Position numbers and translations under genes: made by a program. Below, one piece after another: positions 1-10,239 of a stretch of DNA of 64,000 nt. Source of the DNA: Lentisphaerae bacterium GWF2_44_16 (GTDB lineage: Bacteria; Verrucomicrobiota; Lentisphaeria; Victivallales; GWF2-45-14); NCBI GenBank assembly GCA_001803225.1, contig MHBF01000026.1, positions 1 through 64,000 of the forward strand, read 5' to 3'. Within the stretch, counting starts at the first letter, position 1. Each line of letters begins with the position of its first letter. The notes under the pieces are model-generated. The model saw nothing but the letters and a program-made list of their open reading frames with translations, had not been told where the DNA came from and did no database searches.

Positions 1-190
1 CAGGTTTATTGCACCCCACCCTTTTTGTCAGACTAAATGCTCTTGGATGTTTGGAGGGGGGTGCGTTTACTTTTTCAATTTTCAATATTATAAAAACCGC
101 TTTAAGATATCATAAAAACAAACTTGGATTTGAAAATATGACATTGGCAAAATATAATACTCTGTCTGTTTTCTTTAAATCGCAGAAAAA

Positions 191-1381
191 ATGGTGAGAA
201 AAATGCCTGACCCCGAAGAGAAAAAAGAAATGCACTTCAAGCCTCCAGCCAAGCTGATTGTGATAGACGATTCTCCGCTGAACATCAGTTTTGTGACAAA
301 TTCCTTTGCGTCCTCCGAATACATGGTAATGTCGGCAAAAAGCGGCGCTGAAGGAATTGAAATGATAAAAAACGACAAACCTGAACTCGTACTTCTTGAT
401 ATAATGATGCCCGAACTGAACGGTTATGAAGTGGCGGAAATACTTAAGAATGATCCTTCAACCAGAGATATACCCATCATCTTCATAACGGCACTGGACG
501 CGATAAAAGACAAATTGAAAGCGTTTGAGGCAGGCGCTGTGGACTTTGTCACAAAGCCGTTCAACCACAAAGAGCTCATAGCCAGGGTCAGGACCAATAT
601 AGAGCTCAGAAGAGTCATGGAACAGAATGAAAGAATGTTCCGTATGGCGATGGAGGAAAAGCACAACTCGGCGGTGGCGCGTATAGCGGCCGGAATTTCA
701 CATAATTTCAACAATATGCTCGGGGTTTCATTCGGCAATCTAATGCTCATAGAATCGATAGAAGGAAACAAGTTTGATGCTCTGGCAAAAGACGCTCTCG
801 CCGATGTAAAGAAAAGTCTCGCGCGAATGCAGGCGATGGTCAAACAGTTTCTTGTTCTCGCCAACAGAAGCAGCGAACACAAGGGCGGGACTCCTCACCC
901 CACGCTCCTGAATCTTTATTCGGTACTGGACGACGTAATAGCCAATCTAAAGATACAGAAGGAAAACGCGCCCCTTCCCCTGAACCTTAATTGTGTGAAT
1001 GAAGTCGACACAAAGACTGACGTGTATTTTGACATAGGCCATCTCAATGAGATATTCAATCTGATATTAAATGAATTAGTTGACACTACTATGGGAAAAG
1101 TCGAATGCACAATAAAAGCTAATTCCGCGGATAATATTGATAATACCGTGCGATGTGAGATAATCGCGAGAAATATTCCGCACACAAACAATAACACCGA
1201 GGACTCCATTTTTGAGCCGTTTGCCTTACCTATTGCCAGCGTCGGGGCCGGGCTTTCCTTCTCTGTGGCAAAGCATCTTGTAGAGGAAAACGGAGGAACG
1301 GTGAAGGCGTTTTTTCCTGAGAAAAAAGTGATTATTTTCCAACTCAGTTTCCCTGCTTCAAAAACAAATCAGCCTGAGTAG
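191..1381 (+). CDS. Response regulator receiver + histidine kinase-like protein (REC-HisKA-HATPase, degenerate ATPase)
   Basis: REC: LIVIDDSP...LVLLDIMMPELNGYE...FVTKPF; H-box AGISHNFNNML; G2-like GAGLSFSVAKHLVEENGG. An alternative start at 203 is possible. Confidence 0.85.
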   Translation: MVRKMPDPEEKKEMHFKPPAKLIVIDDSPLNISFVTNSFASSEYMVMSAKSGAEGIEMIKNDKPELVLLDIMMPELNGYEVAEILKNDPSTRDIPIIFITALDAIKDKLKAFEAGAVDFVTKPFNHKELIARVRTNIELRRVMEQNERMFRMAMEEKHNSAVARIAAGISHNFNNMLGVSFGNLMLIESIEGNKFDALAKDALADVKKSLARMQAMVKQFLVLANRSSEHKGGTPHPTLLNLYSVLDDVIANLKIQKENAPLPLNLNCVNEVDTKTDVYFDIGHLNEIFNLILNELVDTTMGKVECTIKANSADNIDNTVRCEIIARNIPHTNNNTEDSIFEPFALPIASVGAGLSFSVAKHLVEENGGTVKAFFPEKKVIIFQLSFPASKTNQPE

Positions 1382-1419
1382 AAAGTCCGCATTCCCTGAA
1401 ATCAGCATTTGAGGTGCAC

Positions 1420-2637
1420 ATGTCAAAATCCATTATTTTTTTAGCGGACGGAATGGCCGACGAACCGCTCGCTGAACTTGGCGGAAAAACGCCTCTTGAA
1501 GCGGCGAATACTCCGTTCATGGACTCCATAGCCGCGCAGGGAGCAAGCGGTACTTTTTTGAGTCTTCCGCCAGGCTTCCCGACATCTTCAGATGTCGCCA
1601 ATATGTCTGTCATGGGTTATGATCTCGCCAAGTGCTATCCGGGCCGCGGGCCGATCGAAGCCGTCAGCCAGGATATAGAGATGCGGGAAGACGATATAGC
1701 ATGGCGCTGCAATCTCGTAACCGTGCTCGACGGCGTCCTTACCGATTATTCGGCAGGACATATAGACAACAAAGTTTCAACTGAACTCATGCATTCTCTT
1801 CAGAAAAAATTCGGCAATGAAAAAATAACTTTTTATCCGGGCGTCAGTTACCGCAATCTCATGATATTTCACGGCAATGAATTTTCTGAAAAAATAGATT
1901 TTTTCAAGCCGGACTCGTCACAGGGCCAGAAAGTGGATGAACTGCGCTGGTCCGCGGCAGACAACACAAAGGAAGCCGCATATACGCTTGTATTACTGAA
2001 TGAAATAATCAAAGAAGCCGCCGCGTTTCTTTCAACGCATCCACTCAACACGGGAAACTCAAGTCCCGCGAATTATATATGGCCCTGGAGTCCCGGCAAA
2101 AAACCTCATTTCGAAGCGTTCAGCGATAAATATTCAGGCCGGACCGCCGCGGTGATAAGCGCGGTGGATGTAATTTTCGGCATTGCAAAATGCGCCGGGA
2201 TGGAGATAGTAAAAGTACCGGGCGCGACAGGCTTCACTGACACAAACTATGAGGGAAAAGCGCTGGCTGCCGTAAAGGCGCTGGAAACTCATGATTTCGT
2301 CTATCTCCATGTGGAAGCCATAGACGAATGCGGGCACATGGGAGACCTGAACCTGAAAATAAAAGCAATAGAAGACTTTGACAGTAAAATAGTCGGTACA
2401 GTAATGAAAATCCTTGAAGGCAGAGAAATAACTTATGCGGTACTGCCCGACCATCCAGTCCCTATCAAGCTCCGCAAACACACCCGCGCGCCTGTCCCGC
2501 TTTCTATCTGCGGCCCTCATATCACTCAGGACAACATTATGGCGTATTCTGAAAAACTTGCCGTTGAAGGTTCTCTGGGCCTGATGCGCGGCGATGAGTT
2601 GATGAAGCTTGTCCTTAATCTCAAACAAGGGAATTGA
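1420..2637 (+). CDS. apgM: Cofactor-independent phosphoglycerate mutase (archaeal-type)
   Basis: Motifs IIFLADGMADEPLAELGGKTPLEAANTPFMDSIA, SDVANMSVMGYD, GRGPIEA, HVEAIDECGHMGD; GAGGTG ribosome site before ATG 1420. Confidence 0.92.
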   Translation: MSKSIIFLADGMADEPLAELGGKTPLEAANTPFMDSIAAQGASGTFLSLPPGFPTSSDVANMSVMGYDLAKCYPGRGPIEAVSQDIEMREDDIAWRCNLVTVLDGVLTDYSAGHIDNKVSTELMHSLQKKFGNEKITFYPGVSYRNLMIFHGNEFSEKIDFFKPDSSQGQKVDELRWSAADNTKEAAYTLVLLNEIIKEAAAFLSTHPLNTGNSSPANYIWPWSPGKKPHFEAFSDKYSGRTAAVISAVDVIFGIAKCAGMEIVKVPGATGFTDTNYEGKALAAVKALETHDFVYLHVEAIDECGHMGDLNLKIKAIEDFDSKIVGTVMKILEGREITYAVLPDHPVPIKLRKHTRAPVPLSICGPHITQDNIMAYSEKLAVEGSLGLMRGDELMKLVLNLKQGN

Positions 2638-4103
2638 AAAATCCGGAAAACTCAATGACATGGGAAAAAAATAAAAAGTTTCTCTTTCTCTGTTCCCTTC
2701 TATTATGCGCTTTTCTTTATTTTTCGATAGATGCCCTCTTCCGTCCTCTCTGGTTTGATGAGGCCCTTACCCTTCTTGAATTCGTAACCAGGCCCAGGCT
2801 CATGGATATATACAGGTGCTATGAAATTCCCAACAACCACATAATTTTCAATATCATTTTGAAGCTTTGGATGAGCATCCATGAGAAACTCTTCAGTATA
2901 TCAGACTTTTCATTCCGCATATTCTCATTCAGCGTTTCTCTTTCTACGATATTCTATCTGTTTACGCGCTGGAAAAAAATAATGGGGACGTATGTATCCT
3001 TCATCATAGTCCTGGCTTTAATCTGCTCCATGCCCTTTGAAATATATTGCGTCGCCATACGCGGATACATGCTGAGTTTCCTGCTTACAGCGCTTTCCTT
3101 TGATTTCTGTGCTTCATGGCTGAAAAAACAAAAGCTTCTTTATGCCGTTCTCTTCTTCAGCGCCTCCCTTCTCTCTGTCGGGACAATGCCGTCAAATCTG
3201 ATAGCACTCTGTGCCATTCTCATTTATTTTTTTCCATTCAGGGACATCCATAAAGCATTCAGGTATCCTTATATCATTGTCGCGCTGCTTCCGGCAACGG
3301 CGCTTATATGTTTCTACGCTCCCATCTACTCCAAATTCATAAAAATATTCAGTCTGAAAGAAGGTTGTGGAAATCATTTTATGGTAATCCTGAGTGTTTA
3401 CGGGGCTTTCATAGTCTCATTTCTGCCGCTTCTCATCCCTGCGGCAACAGCCGGAAGCCGACGGTTATTCAGAAAAGCACATATTATCAGAAGCATCCCT
3501 GTACTCCTGATAATAGCGCTTCCCCTGCCCTTCATTTTTATGAAAACACCCGCGCCCTTTCCCAGAATATTTTTTCCTCTATGGCCTGTATGGCTCATAA
3601 TCCTCGGTCTTGGACTGAAATCATTTCTATGCTTGCGAGGGCTCAGGATGGAAAAACACAAGCTGTTGATATTCATATCCGTTTCTCTCTGTGTGCTTAT
3701 ATGGGGACTTATTCAAAAGCAGACAAAAGCCGGGTTTTCAACATATCTCTCGGATAAAAACTCTCTTGATGATTATTTTCAACCATACTATCAGAAGAAT
3801 TTCGATCCTCCTTCAGTTGTAAAGGAAATAGCAAAAAGGGTCAAGGAAAACCCCATGCCGATTTACGCCACGTTTCAGGCTGATCCATACTCTCTGGTAT
3901 TCTATGGAAAGCTTCTCGACGTACCGGACTGGCGATATGACAATCCGCGCGAAAACGCAAAAAAGCTTGAAAGCGGGAATGCTCTGGCAGTCGTACATAA
4001 TGATGATGAAATTGAAAAACTAAAGGAAAAGTCCGGCGCGAAAAAAGCATTTCTGATAAAATCATTCGGATACCAGAAGCTTTATCAGCTGTCACTGGAA
4101 TGA
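2634..4103 (+). CDS. Polytopic membrane protein, GT39/ArnT-like glycosyltransferase
   Basis: Many TM segments; N-terminal LFRPLWFDEALTLLEF...NNHIIFN resembles the GT39 acidic loop. Start is TTG 2634 (overlapping the apgM stop) or ATG 2655. Confidence 0.65.
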   Translation: MKNPENSMTWEKNKKFLFLCSLLLCAFLYFSIDALFRPLWFDEALTLLEFVTRPRLMDIYRCYEIPNNHIIFNIILKLWMSIHEKLFSISDFSFRIFSFSVSLSTIFYLFTRWKKIMGTYVSFIIVLALICSMPFEIYCVAIRGYMLSFLLTALSFDFCASWLKKQKLLYAVLFFSASLLSVGTMPSNLIALCAILIYFFPFRDIHKAFRYPYIIVALLPATALICFYAPIYSKFIKIFSLKEGCGNHFMVILSVYGAFIVSFLPLLIPAATAGSRRLFRKAHIIRSIPVLLIIALPLPFIFMKTPAPFPRIFFPLWPVWLIILGLGLKSFLCLRGLRMEKHKLLIFISVSLCVLIWGLIQKQTKAGFSTYLSDKNSLDDYFQPYYQKNFDPPSVVKEIAKRVKENPMPIYATFQADPYSLVFYGKLLDVPDWRYDNPRENAKKLESGNALAVVHNDDEIEKLKEKSGAKKAFLIKSFGYQKLYQLSLE

Positions 4104-4107
4104 AGCG

Positions 4108-4398
4108 TCAAATAATAAACAGAAACAAAACTGTACTCAGAATGACAAAAAGCACAATGCTGACAATAATCAGGGTTAACTTTTTTTTAGTATTCCGGAC
4201 GTGCGCCTCTTTCCTTCTGTGATACATCTTTTTTATTTCGGTTTTATCGGAAAACTGTCCAAGGAGGGTTTTCATCCCTGTAAAAGTTTCTTTGAGGGTC
4301 TTCCTGTGCTTGGGCCCATTTTTCATGGCCTCCGGCGGAATGTCCCTCATCACATTTTTGACGCGCGCTTCTGTTACTTCTTTATTAGCCATATGCAA
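4108..4398 (-). CDS. Small basic protein with C-terminal transmembrane segment
   Basis: 96 aa ORF with hydrophobic C-tail LTLIIVSIVLFVILSTVLFLFII; fits the gap between neighbours. Confidence 0.6.
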   Translation of the reverse strand: MHMANKEVTEARVKNVMRDIPPEAMKNGPKHRKTLKETFTGMKTLLGQFSDKTEIKKMYHRRKEAHVRNTKKKLTLIIVSIVLFVILSTVLFLFII

Positions 4399-4463
4399 TC
4401 CATTTTAAAATAATATAGTTTAAATCCGGAAAAATTCACGTGGCATTTGTAAAGATATTGAAA

Positions 4464-5507
4464 TCAAGCGGATTTAGCGGCTGCTATCTGTTCAAATATA
4501 TCCTTGAGAGAATAAGTAATATCCCAGTTTGGAAAATGTTTTTTTATCTTGGAAAGATTGGATATGTAACATATATGGTCGCCTTTTCTGTTGGAGTCCA
4601 GATATTCATATTTGAGTTTGCGCCCTGTTACATTTTCAGCCATTTCTATCGCTTCAAGCATGGATATGCTGTTCCGGCGTCCCCCTCCGAGATTGTAAAC
4701 TTCGCCGCATCGGGGATGCTCATAAAACTCCTCAAAAAGCCTGCATACATCAAAAGAATGAATATTATCCCGCACCTGTTTGCCCTTGTAGCCGAAAATA
4801 CGGTAAGGCCGCCCGTCTCTGGCGCATTTTATGAGATATGCCAGAAACCCGTGAAGCTCTGCGGCTGAATGCGCCGGACCGGTAAGACAGCCCCCTCTGA
4901 AACATGCTGTTTTCATTCCGAAATAACGCCCGTATTCCTGTACCATCACATCCGCGGCCACTTTATCGGCCCCGAATATGCTGTGAGTGGAACGGTCAAT
5001 GCGCATGCTTTCATCAATGCCGTCAAAATCTTTCGCGTCCGCGTAATCATAACGCTTTTCCAGTTCTTTTACAGGCAATTCGTTGGGCGCGTCACCGTAA
5101 ACTTTGTTGGTGCTCATAAAGCAGATCGGAGAATCCTTGCAGAATGTCCTGGCGGCTTCAAGAACATTCATAGTTCCCATGGCATTGACGTCAAAATCGT
5201 CAAAAGGCCGTGATGCCGCCAGATCATGGCTGGGCTGTGCCGCGCAATGTATGATGAAGTCAGGCTTTATCTGCTCAAAAAAATCCAGAACTTTTTTTCT
5301 GTACCTTATGTCCAGATTATTATGTCGGAAATTTTCAGCGGTACTTTTCAGGCGTTCAAGGTTCCATGACGTGTCGCCGTCATTGCCGAAAAAATCCTTT
5401 CTCATGTTGTTATCAGCCCCGAAGACTTCCCAGCCCTTCCTGTCAAAGTAAAGAACGCATTCAGAACCTATAAGCCCGCTGCTCCCGGTAATAACAAGTT
5501 TTTTCAT
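4464..5507 (-). CDS. NAD-dependent epimerase/dehydratase (CDP-paratose 2-epimerase/UDP-sugar epimerase-like)
   Basis: Rossmann motif [17 protein letters not shown], extended SDR features, [20 protein letters not shown]. Confidence 0.85.
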   Translation of the reverse strand: MKKLVITGSSGLIGSECVLYFDRKGWEVFGADNNMRKDFFGNDGDTSWNLERLKSTAENFRHNNLDIRYRKKVLDFFEQIKPDFIIHCAAQPSHDLAASRPFDDFDVNAMGTMNVLEAARTFCKDSPICFMSTNKVYGDAPNELPVKELEKRYDYADAKDFDGIDESMRIDRSTHSIFGADKVAADVMVQEYGRYFGMKTACFRGGCLTGPAHSAAELHGFLAYLIKCARDGRPYRIFGYKGKQVRDNIHSFDVCRLFEEFYEHPRCGEVYNLGGGRRNSISMLEAIEMAENVTGRKLKYEYLDSNRKGDHICYISNLSKIKKHFPNWDITYSLKDIFEQIAAAKSA

Positions 5508-5615
5508 GAATAATTCCGTATTTTCAATTTAATAAAGCTAATTTATATATATTTTATAAAATTGCTATCTTGTTTCATATATTCAAGGATTTATTGAAAT
5601 TCGGAGAATGATATT

Positions 5616-6236
5616 ATGGGTAAGGATATAAGTTTTTTCATAAGCGTATGGCTGAAATTTTTCTTTCTGCTTACGCCGTTTTTTACGCTTTCCATGTTTC
5701 TGTCCATAACCAAAGACATGACTACATCCGCGAAACGCGTTACCGCCATCAGGACAACATGCGCGGTGATAGCTGTATGCCTTTTCCTGTATTTCTTCGG
5801 AAACTTTCTTTTTTCCGTATTTGAGATTACTCTTGACGCGTTCAGAATAGGCGCGGGCGGAATATTGTTTCTCTCCGCCGTTTCACTGGTAAAAGGCAAT
5901 GACACGATATCGGCGGAAGACAGGGATGGCGATATCAGCGTAGTGCCGATGGCAATTCCCTTCACTGTAGGCCCGGGCACTACAGGCGCGCTTCTCGTCA
6001 TGGGCGCTGAAATACACAATCCGGTACAGCAGATCATCGGATGCTCCGCCCTCTGCGCCGCGGTGCTTTCGGTAGGAGTTTTTCTCTACGCCTCGACCGT
6101 CATGGAAAGACTCATCGGCAAAAGAGGCATCAAAATTTTCAGTAAACTCACTGGCCTGATACTTTCCGCGCTCGCCGCGCAACTTATTTTTACGGGAATA
6201 AAAAATTTCTTCGCTCAGGGACAGCCGCCGCTATGA
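5616..6236 (+). CDS. MarC family integral membrane protein
   Basis: Six-TM pattern; FRIGAGGILFLSAVSLV and VPMAIPFTVGPGTTGALLVMG are MarC-like. Confidence 0.85.
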   Translation: MGKDISFFISVWLKFFFLLTPFFTLSMFLSITKDMTTSAKRVTAIRTTCAVIAVCLFLYFFGNFLFSVFEITLDAFRIGAGGILFLSAVSLVKGNDTISAEDRDGDISVVPMAIPFTVGPGTTGALLVMGAEIHNPVQQIIGCSALCAAVLSVGVFLYASTVMERLIGKRGIKIFSKLTGLILSALAAQLIFTGIKNFFAQGQPPL

Positions 6237-6961
6237 AAACAGCTAAATATTTCAATTCCCTTGAGGAAATGTCCGGAGGATGCGCCAGGACTATTCTCGA
6301 TACGGCATTGAAATATGCCAGTGAGAAAAAACTTTTCACACTGGCTGTTTCCGGCGGAACTACTCCGGTAAAGCTCTTTTCCCTGATGGCGGCAAAACCT
6401 TTTTCGGATGAATTCCCCTGGAAAAACACACATATATTCTGGGTGGATGAACGCCACACCAGCCATGACGCCCCTGAAAGCAATTTCGGGACTGCCTGCA
6501 AAATTCTTTTCTCTAAAGTCCCCGTTCCGGCTGAAAATATTCACCCGGTAAAAACGGAAAATATCCCGCCCGCGGAATCGGCAGCACTCTATGAAAAAGA
6601 ACTGAAAAAAATTTTCAAGCCGGAAAACGACAGCCTTCCATCAATCGACCTCGTTCTTCTTGGAATGGGCAGCGATGGACACACTGCATCGCTTTTTCCA
6701 TACGCCGCCGCTCTGGACGAAACCGGCAGATGGGTTACTGACGTACCGCCGCCGGCCAAAGCACTACCCGCACTGCCCAGGATAACATTGACCTATCCAA
6801 TTATAAACAACGCAAAAAATATTTTCTTTCTCATAGGCGGAGAGGAACGCAGAAAATTGGCGGAAACATTTCTGAATTCGAATATACAGGATTTCCATCA
6901 GTATCCCGCCGCGGGAATATGCGGAGATGGAAATCTGACATGGTTTATCTCCAGAAATTGA
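6233..6961 (+). CDS. pgl: 6-phosphogluconolactonase
   Basis: FTLAVSGGTTPVKLFSLMA, IFWVDERHTSHDAPESNFGTA, LLGMGSDGHTASLFP; 4-bp overlap with the marC-like gene. Confidence 0.92.
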   Translation: MKTAKYFNSLEEMSGGCARTILDTALKYASEKKLFTLAVSGGTTPVKLFSLMAAKPFSDEFPWKNTHIFWVDERHTSHDAPESNFGTACKILFSKVPVPAENIHPVKTENIPPAESAALYEKELKKIFKPENDSLPSIDLVLLGMGSDGHTASLFPYAAALDETGRWVTDVPPPAKALPALPRITLTYPIINNAKNIFFLIGGEERRKLAETFLNSNIQDFHQYPAAGICGDGNLTWFISRN

Positions 6962-6999
6962 ATTATTTTTGATAAAACTATTTTACTTAGGCGGTAAAA

Positions 7000-8349
7000 A
7001 TGAACAGAAAAAAAGTAATGGTGACAGCAGCGGCAATAGTAATTATCTTTCTGCTGTTTATTATTTTCGGCGGGGGTGGAATTCCCGTGAGCGCGGTCCA
7101 ATCCCAATATGGTACTATAAGGGCATACGTTGAAGAGCGCGCCAAAACCTCACTCCCCAGAGTCTATCATATAGCAATGCCTTATGACGGACGCATAACA
7201 CCCATAACCCTGCAACCGGGAACCCCCGTAAAACAGGGAGATGTAATTGCCACTATAAACAAACTCGATCTTGAGACAAAAGCCGCTGAGGCGCGTTCCA
7301 GAATCGGCGTCATAGAAGGAAATATAAAAATAAGCCGTTACAATGTCATGGAAGAAACCTCGCTCAAAGAATCCTATGACTGGATAAAAACTTTTGCCGA
7401 TATGCTCAAGGCATCCGCTAAAAAAGTAGAAGCTTCAGAAGCTAAAAATAAATATTCCCAGTGGTATTTGAACAGTTGTGAAAAAATGTTTTCAGGCAAA
7501 GCCATAAGTGAAAAAGAAATGAACAGGACCCAGATGGAAGCTTCCGAAGCCACCATTGACTATGAGACTGCCGTTCTCGCAAACAGCGCAATGATAACCA
7601 TGCAGAGCATTATGGAACTTCTCCCTGTTTACATAAAACAGTATCTTGAGAGAAAATCACTTTCCACCCAAGTTATGCTTCAACAGCTCCAGGAAGCAAA
7701 GTCCGGACTCGAAAAAGCAGAGCGCGATCTTAAAAACGCCGATATAAAATCTCCGATAAACGGGATAGTCCTGAACAGATTTTTCATGAACGAACGCTTT
7801 CTCCAAGCAGGGACAGTCCTAATGGACCTCGGAAATCAGGAAGAGATTGAAATCACCTCGGAAATACTTTCCCAGGAAGCTGTAAATATAAAGCCGAATG
7901 ACCCCGTTGAAATATTCGGTCCCGCCGTAGGAAGCACGTCAATTACCGGAACTGTAAAAAGAATCAACCCCGAGGCCTTCACCAAAACATCATCTCTGGG
8001 TGTTGAAGAACAGCGCGTTTCTGTTATAATTTCAATCAGCAGTGATTTCATAAAAAAACTCCTCAGCGAAAAACGCCTGCCCGGAGTCGGCTACCGCCTT
8101 CAGGTGAGAATATTCACCGCTTTCGCGCCGAAGGCACTTAAAATACCGCGCACCGCGTTGTTCCGCTCCAATGACGGAAACTGGAGCGCATTCATCGTAT
8201 CAGGCGGAAAAGCCAGAATAAGAAAACTTCAGATAGGCATTATGAATGACAACGAAGCCCAGGTGCTCAACGGAATATCAGAAGGAGAAAAAGTCATCAT
8301 AGCCCCCCCCGCAAGCCTTCTGGACGGTGGTTCAGTAAAAATAGAATAA
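7000..8349 (+). CDS. HlyD/RND-type periplasmic adaptor (membrane fusion) protein
   Basis: N-terminal TM, lipoyl-like PVKQGDVIATINKLDLETKAAEA, hairpin, ADIKSPINGIVLNRFFMNERFLQAGTVLMDLG. Confidence 0.85.
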   Translation: MNRKKVMVTAAAIVIIFLLFIIFGGGGIPVSAVQSQYGTIRAYVEERAKTSLPRVYHIAMPYDGRITPITLQPGTPVKQGDVIATINKLDLETKAAEARSRIGVIEGNIKISRYNVMEETSLKESYDWIKTFADMLKASAKKVEASEAKNKYSQWYLNSCEKMFSGKAISEKEMNRTQMEASEATIDYETAVLANSAMITMQSIMELLPVYIKQYLERKSLSTQVMLQQLQEAKSGLEKAERDLKNADIKSPINGIVLNRFFMNERFLQAGTVLMDLGNQEEIEITSEILSQEAVNIKPNDPVEIFGPAVGSTSITGTVKRINPEAFTKTSSLGVEEQRVSVIISISSDFIKKLLSEKRLPGVGYRLQVRIFTAFAPKALKIPRTALFRSNDGNWSAFIVSGGKARIRKLQIGIMNDNEAQVLNGISEGEKVIIAPPASLLDGGSVKIE

Positions 8350-8385
8350 TTTATTCATGAAAAATAGGTCTTAAAGGAAAATAAT

Positions 8386-9759
8386 ATGCAAGTATCGATT
8401 CTGGAAACAGGGGCCGTTTCATCTGATGCGGTAACAAATACAAAGGCAATTCAGGAAGCTATCGACAAATGCGCCAAGACTGGAGGCGGTGTTGTTTACT
8501 GTCCGCCCGGACGCTTTCTGACGGGAACGTTATGGCTGAAAGACAATATCACGCTGTATCTTGAAAGCGGCTGCACACTCATAGCCTGCACTGAACGCGA
8601 TGAATATAATCAGGCAGACTGTTTCCCCGAACATGACATTGTCGCTCATCAGGCGGCGGACGGAACACATCTTCTCATCGCTTATAAATGTGAAAATGTG
8701 ACCATTGCCGGAAAGGGCACAATTCACGGCAATCATACCGCGTTTTTCAAAGAGGGTCTCAGGGAACGCCCCGAAAACACCGAAGGATACCATGATGTCT
8801 ACAAACTTCCTGCATCACGTCCCGGACAATTGCTTTATTTCTGCCGTTGCCGCAATCTGCGCATTGAAGACATATCGATCACCGACGCCTGTTTCTGGAG
8901 CGTTTACATGCTGGGTTGTGATTCAATAAAAGTCAGAGGGCTTACAATCAAGACAGACTGGAAAATTCCCAATGCCGACGGCCTCCACTTTAACTGCTGC
9001 CGCAATCTGACTGTTGAAAATTGCGAAATTGACACAGCCGATGACTGCATTGTGCTGCGCGGACACTACAAGGTATTGGGAAATACGGATTTCCCATCTG
9101 AAAACGTAATCGTTTCAAACTGCATTCTGAGCACGAGATGCTGTGCGTTCCGTCTCGGCGTAGGGGACGGTACAATTCGCAACTGCATCTTTTCCGACAT
9201 CGTAATTCACAATACCCGTACCGGCATCAGTATCTGGCCCGCTTATTCCGAGCGTTTTCCGCGCGGCACTGACATTGACAATGTCCGCTTTGAAAATATC
9301 GTTATGGATGTCGTTCTGCCCATCTCTTTCATACTTGGGAACGGTAGTTCCGCAGCAGCAGGCAACATAACTTTTCAGAACATGTCATGCAAAACCACCA
9401 AAGCAATCTGCATTGTCGGAGAAAAAAATAATCATCTTTCCGATATAGATCTTATAGACTGCACGTTCCGTTTTCACGGAGACCGCAAACAGTCTCTTTT
9501 TGATGCGGATACTTGCGATGAATATACCACTTGGAAATATGTCGCGGAACCTCCGGCATGTGGTATTTTTGTCCGCTATACTGATAAAATACATTTCAGA
9601 AATGTCCGCCTTGACTGGACAAAAGCGGAGGGAAAACGTTCTGAAGCAATATGCTGCATTGACTGTGAAAATGTTGATTACAAAGAAACCGATGCTGGAG
9701 AATTCTCCCGCCTGGGAATACAATCAGCATTTAGGATGGTACGTTCTTCAGAAAAGTAA
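8386..9759 (+). CDS. Glycoside hydrolase family 28 (polygalacturonase-like)
   Basis: Right-handed beta-helix; IPNADGLHFNCCRNLTVENCEIDTADDCIVLRG contains the GH28 catalytic N-x-D and DD motifs. No signal peptide. Confidence 0.88.
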   Translation: MQVSILETGAVSSDAVTNTKAIQEAIDKCAKTGGGVVYCPPGRFLTGTLWLKDNITLYLESGCTLIACTERDEYNQADCFPEHDIVAHQAADGTHLLIAYKCENVTIAGKGTIHGNHTAFFKEGLRERPENTEGYHDVYKLPASRPGQLLYFCRCRNLRIEDISITDACFWSVYMLGCDSIKVRGLTIKTDWKIPNADGLHFNCCRNLTVENCEIDTADDCIVLRGHYKVLGNTDFPSENVIVSNCILSTRCCAFRLGVGDGTIRNCIFSDIVIHNTRTGISIWPAYSERFPRGTDIDNVRFENIVMDVVLPISFILGNGSSAAAGNITFQNMSCKTTKAICIVGEKNNHLSDIDLIDCTFRFHGDRKQSLFDADTCDEYTTWKYVAEPPACGIFVRYTDKIHFRNVRLDWTKAEGKRSEAICCIDCENVDYKETDAGEFSRLGIQSAFRMVRSSEK

Positions 9760-10218
9760 ATCGGCCTTGACCTTTACTACAATCTTTTTTATTCTGACGG
9801 ATTCCGTTCCGGGATTAATTCCGGCCATGTGACCGTCGCCGGGAAGGAAGACCTGAAAAGTACCGGGCAAAAGAAGGCTGGAACCGATATTTCTTGAAGG
9901 GGCCATATAAAAGGCCGCATCTTTCACCGCGTCATATTGAGTTTTACTTGCAAGACCGGCGACATTACAATATTCTATAAGCTCGGAACCCGTTATCATA
10001 ACCTGAATATCTATATATTTCCGATGCATTTCAAGTGACATAGCCTCGGTCCTTGGCTTGGTCTGATAGCTCATGATATTCGCGTGAAGATCATCTCCCT
10101 GAATGGCATATATTCTCTCTTCTGAATCCATCGTCTGCGCGTTTATGAAATCAAAAGCCGCACTCCATATTTTATTTTTAAAATATCTGTCCGCGTTTTC
10201 AATAATGTCTATAATCAT
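9748..10218 (-). CDS. YhcH/YjgK/YiaL (EbgC-like) family cupin
   Basis: HANIMSYQTKPRTEAMSLEMHRKYIDIQVMITGSELIEYC and LLPGTFQVFLPGDGHMAGI. Confidence 0.88.
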   Translation of the reverse strand: MIIDIIENADRYFKNKIWSAAFDFINAQTMDSEERIYAIQGDDLHANIMSYQTKPRTEAMSLEMHRKYIDIQVMITGSELIEYCNVAGLASKTQYDAVKDAAFYMAPSRNIGSSLLLPGTFQVFLPGDGHMAGINPGTESVRIKKIVVKVKADLLF

Positions 10219-10239
10219 TGCCTGCTGAGTCTTTCTTTA

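Noticed and set aside
11-64. GCACCCC...GGGGTGC inverted repeat near the window start
   Set aside because: Arms are only 7 bp with a 40-nt loop and no T-run; context upstream is missing.
9-197. 62-aa ORF at the window start
   Set aside because: No recognisable domain, AT-rich composition, overlaps the start of the REC-kinase gene.
4904-5451. Long plus-strand ORFs opposite the epimerase gene
   Set aside because: Shadow ORFs antisense to a well-supported NAD-dependent epimerase; no domains.
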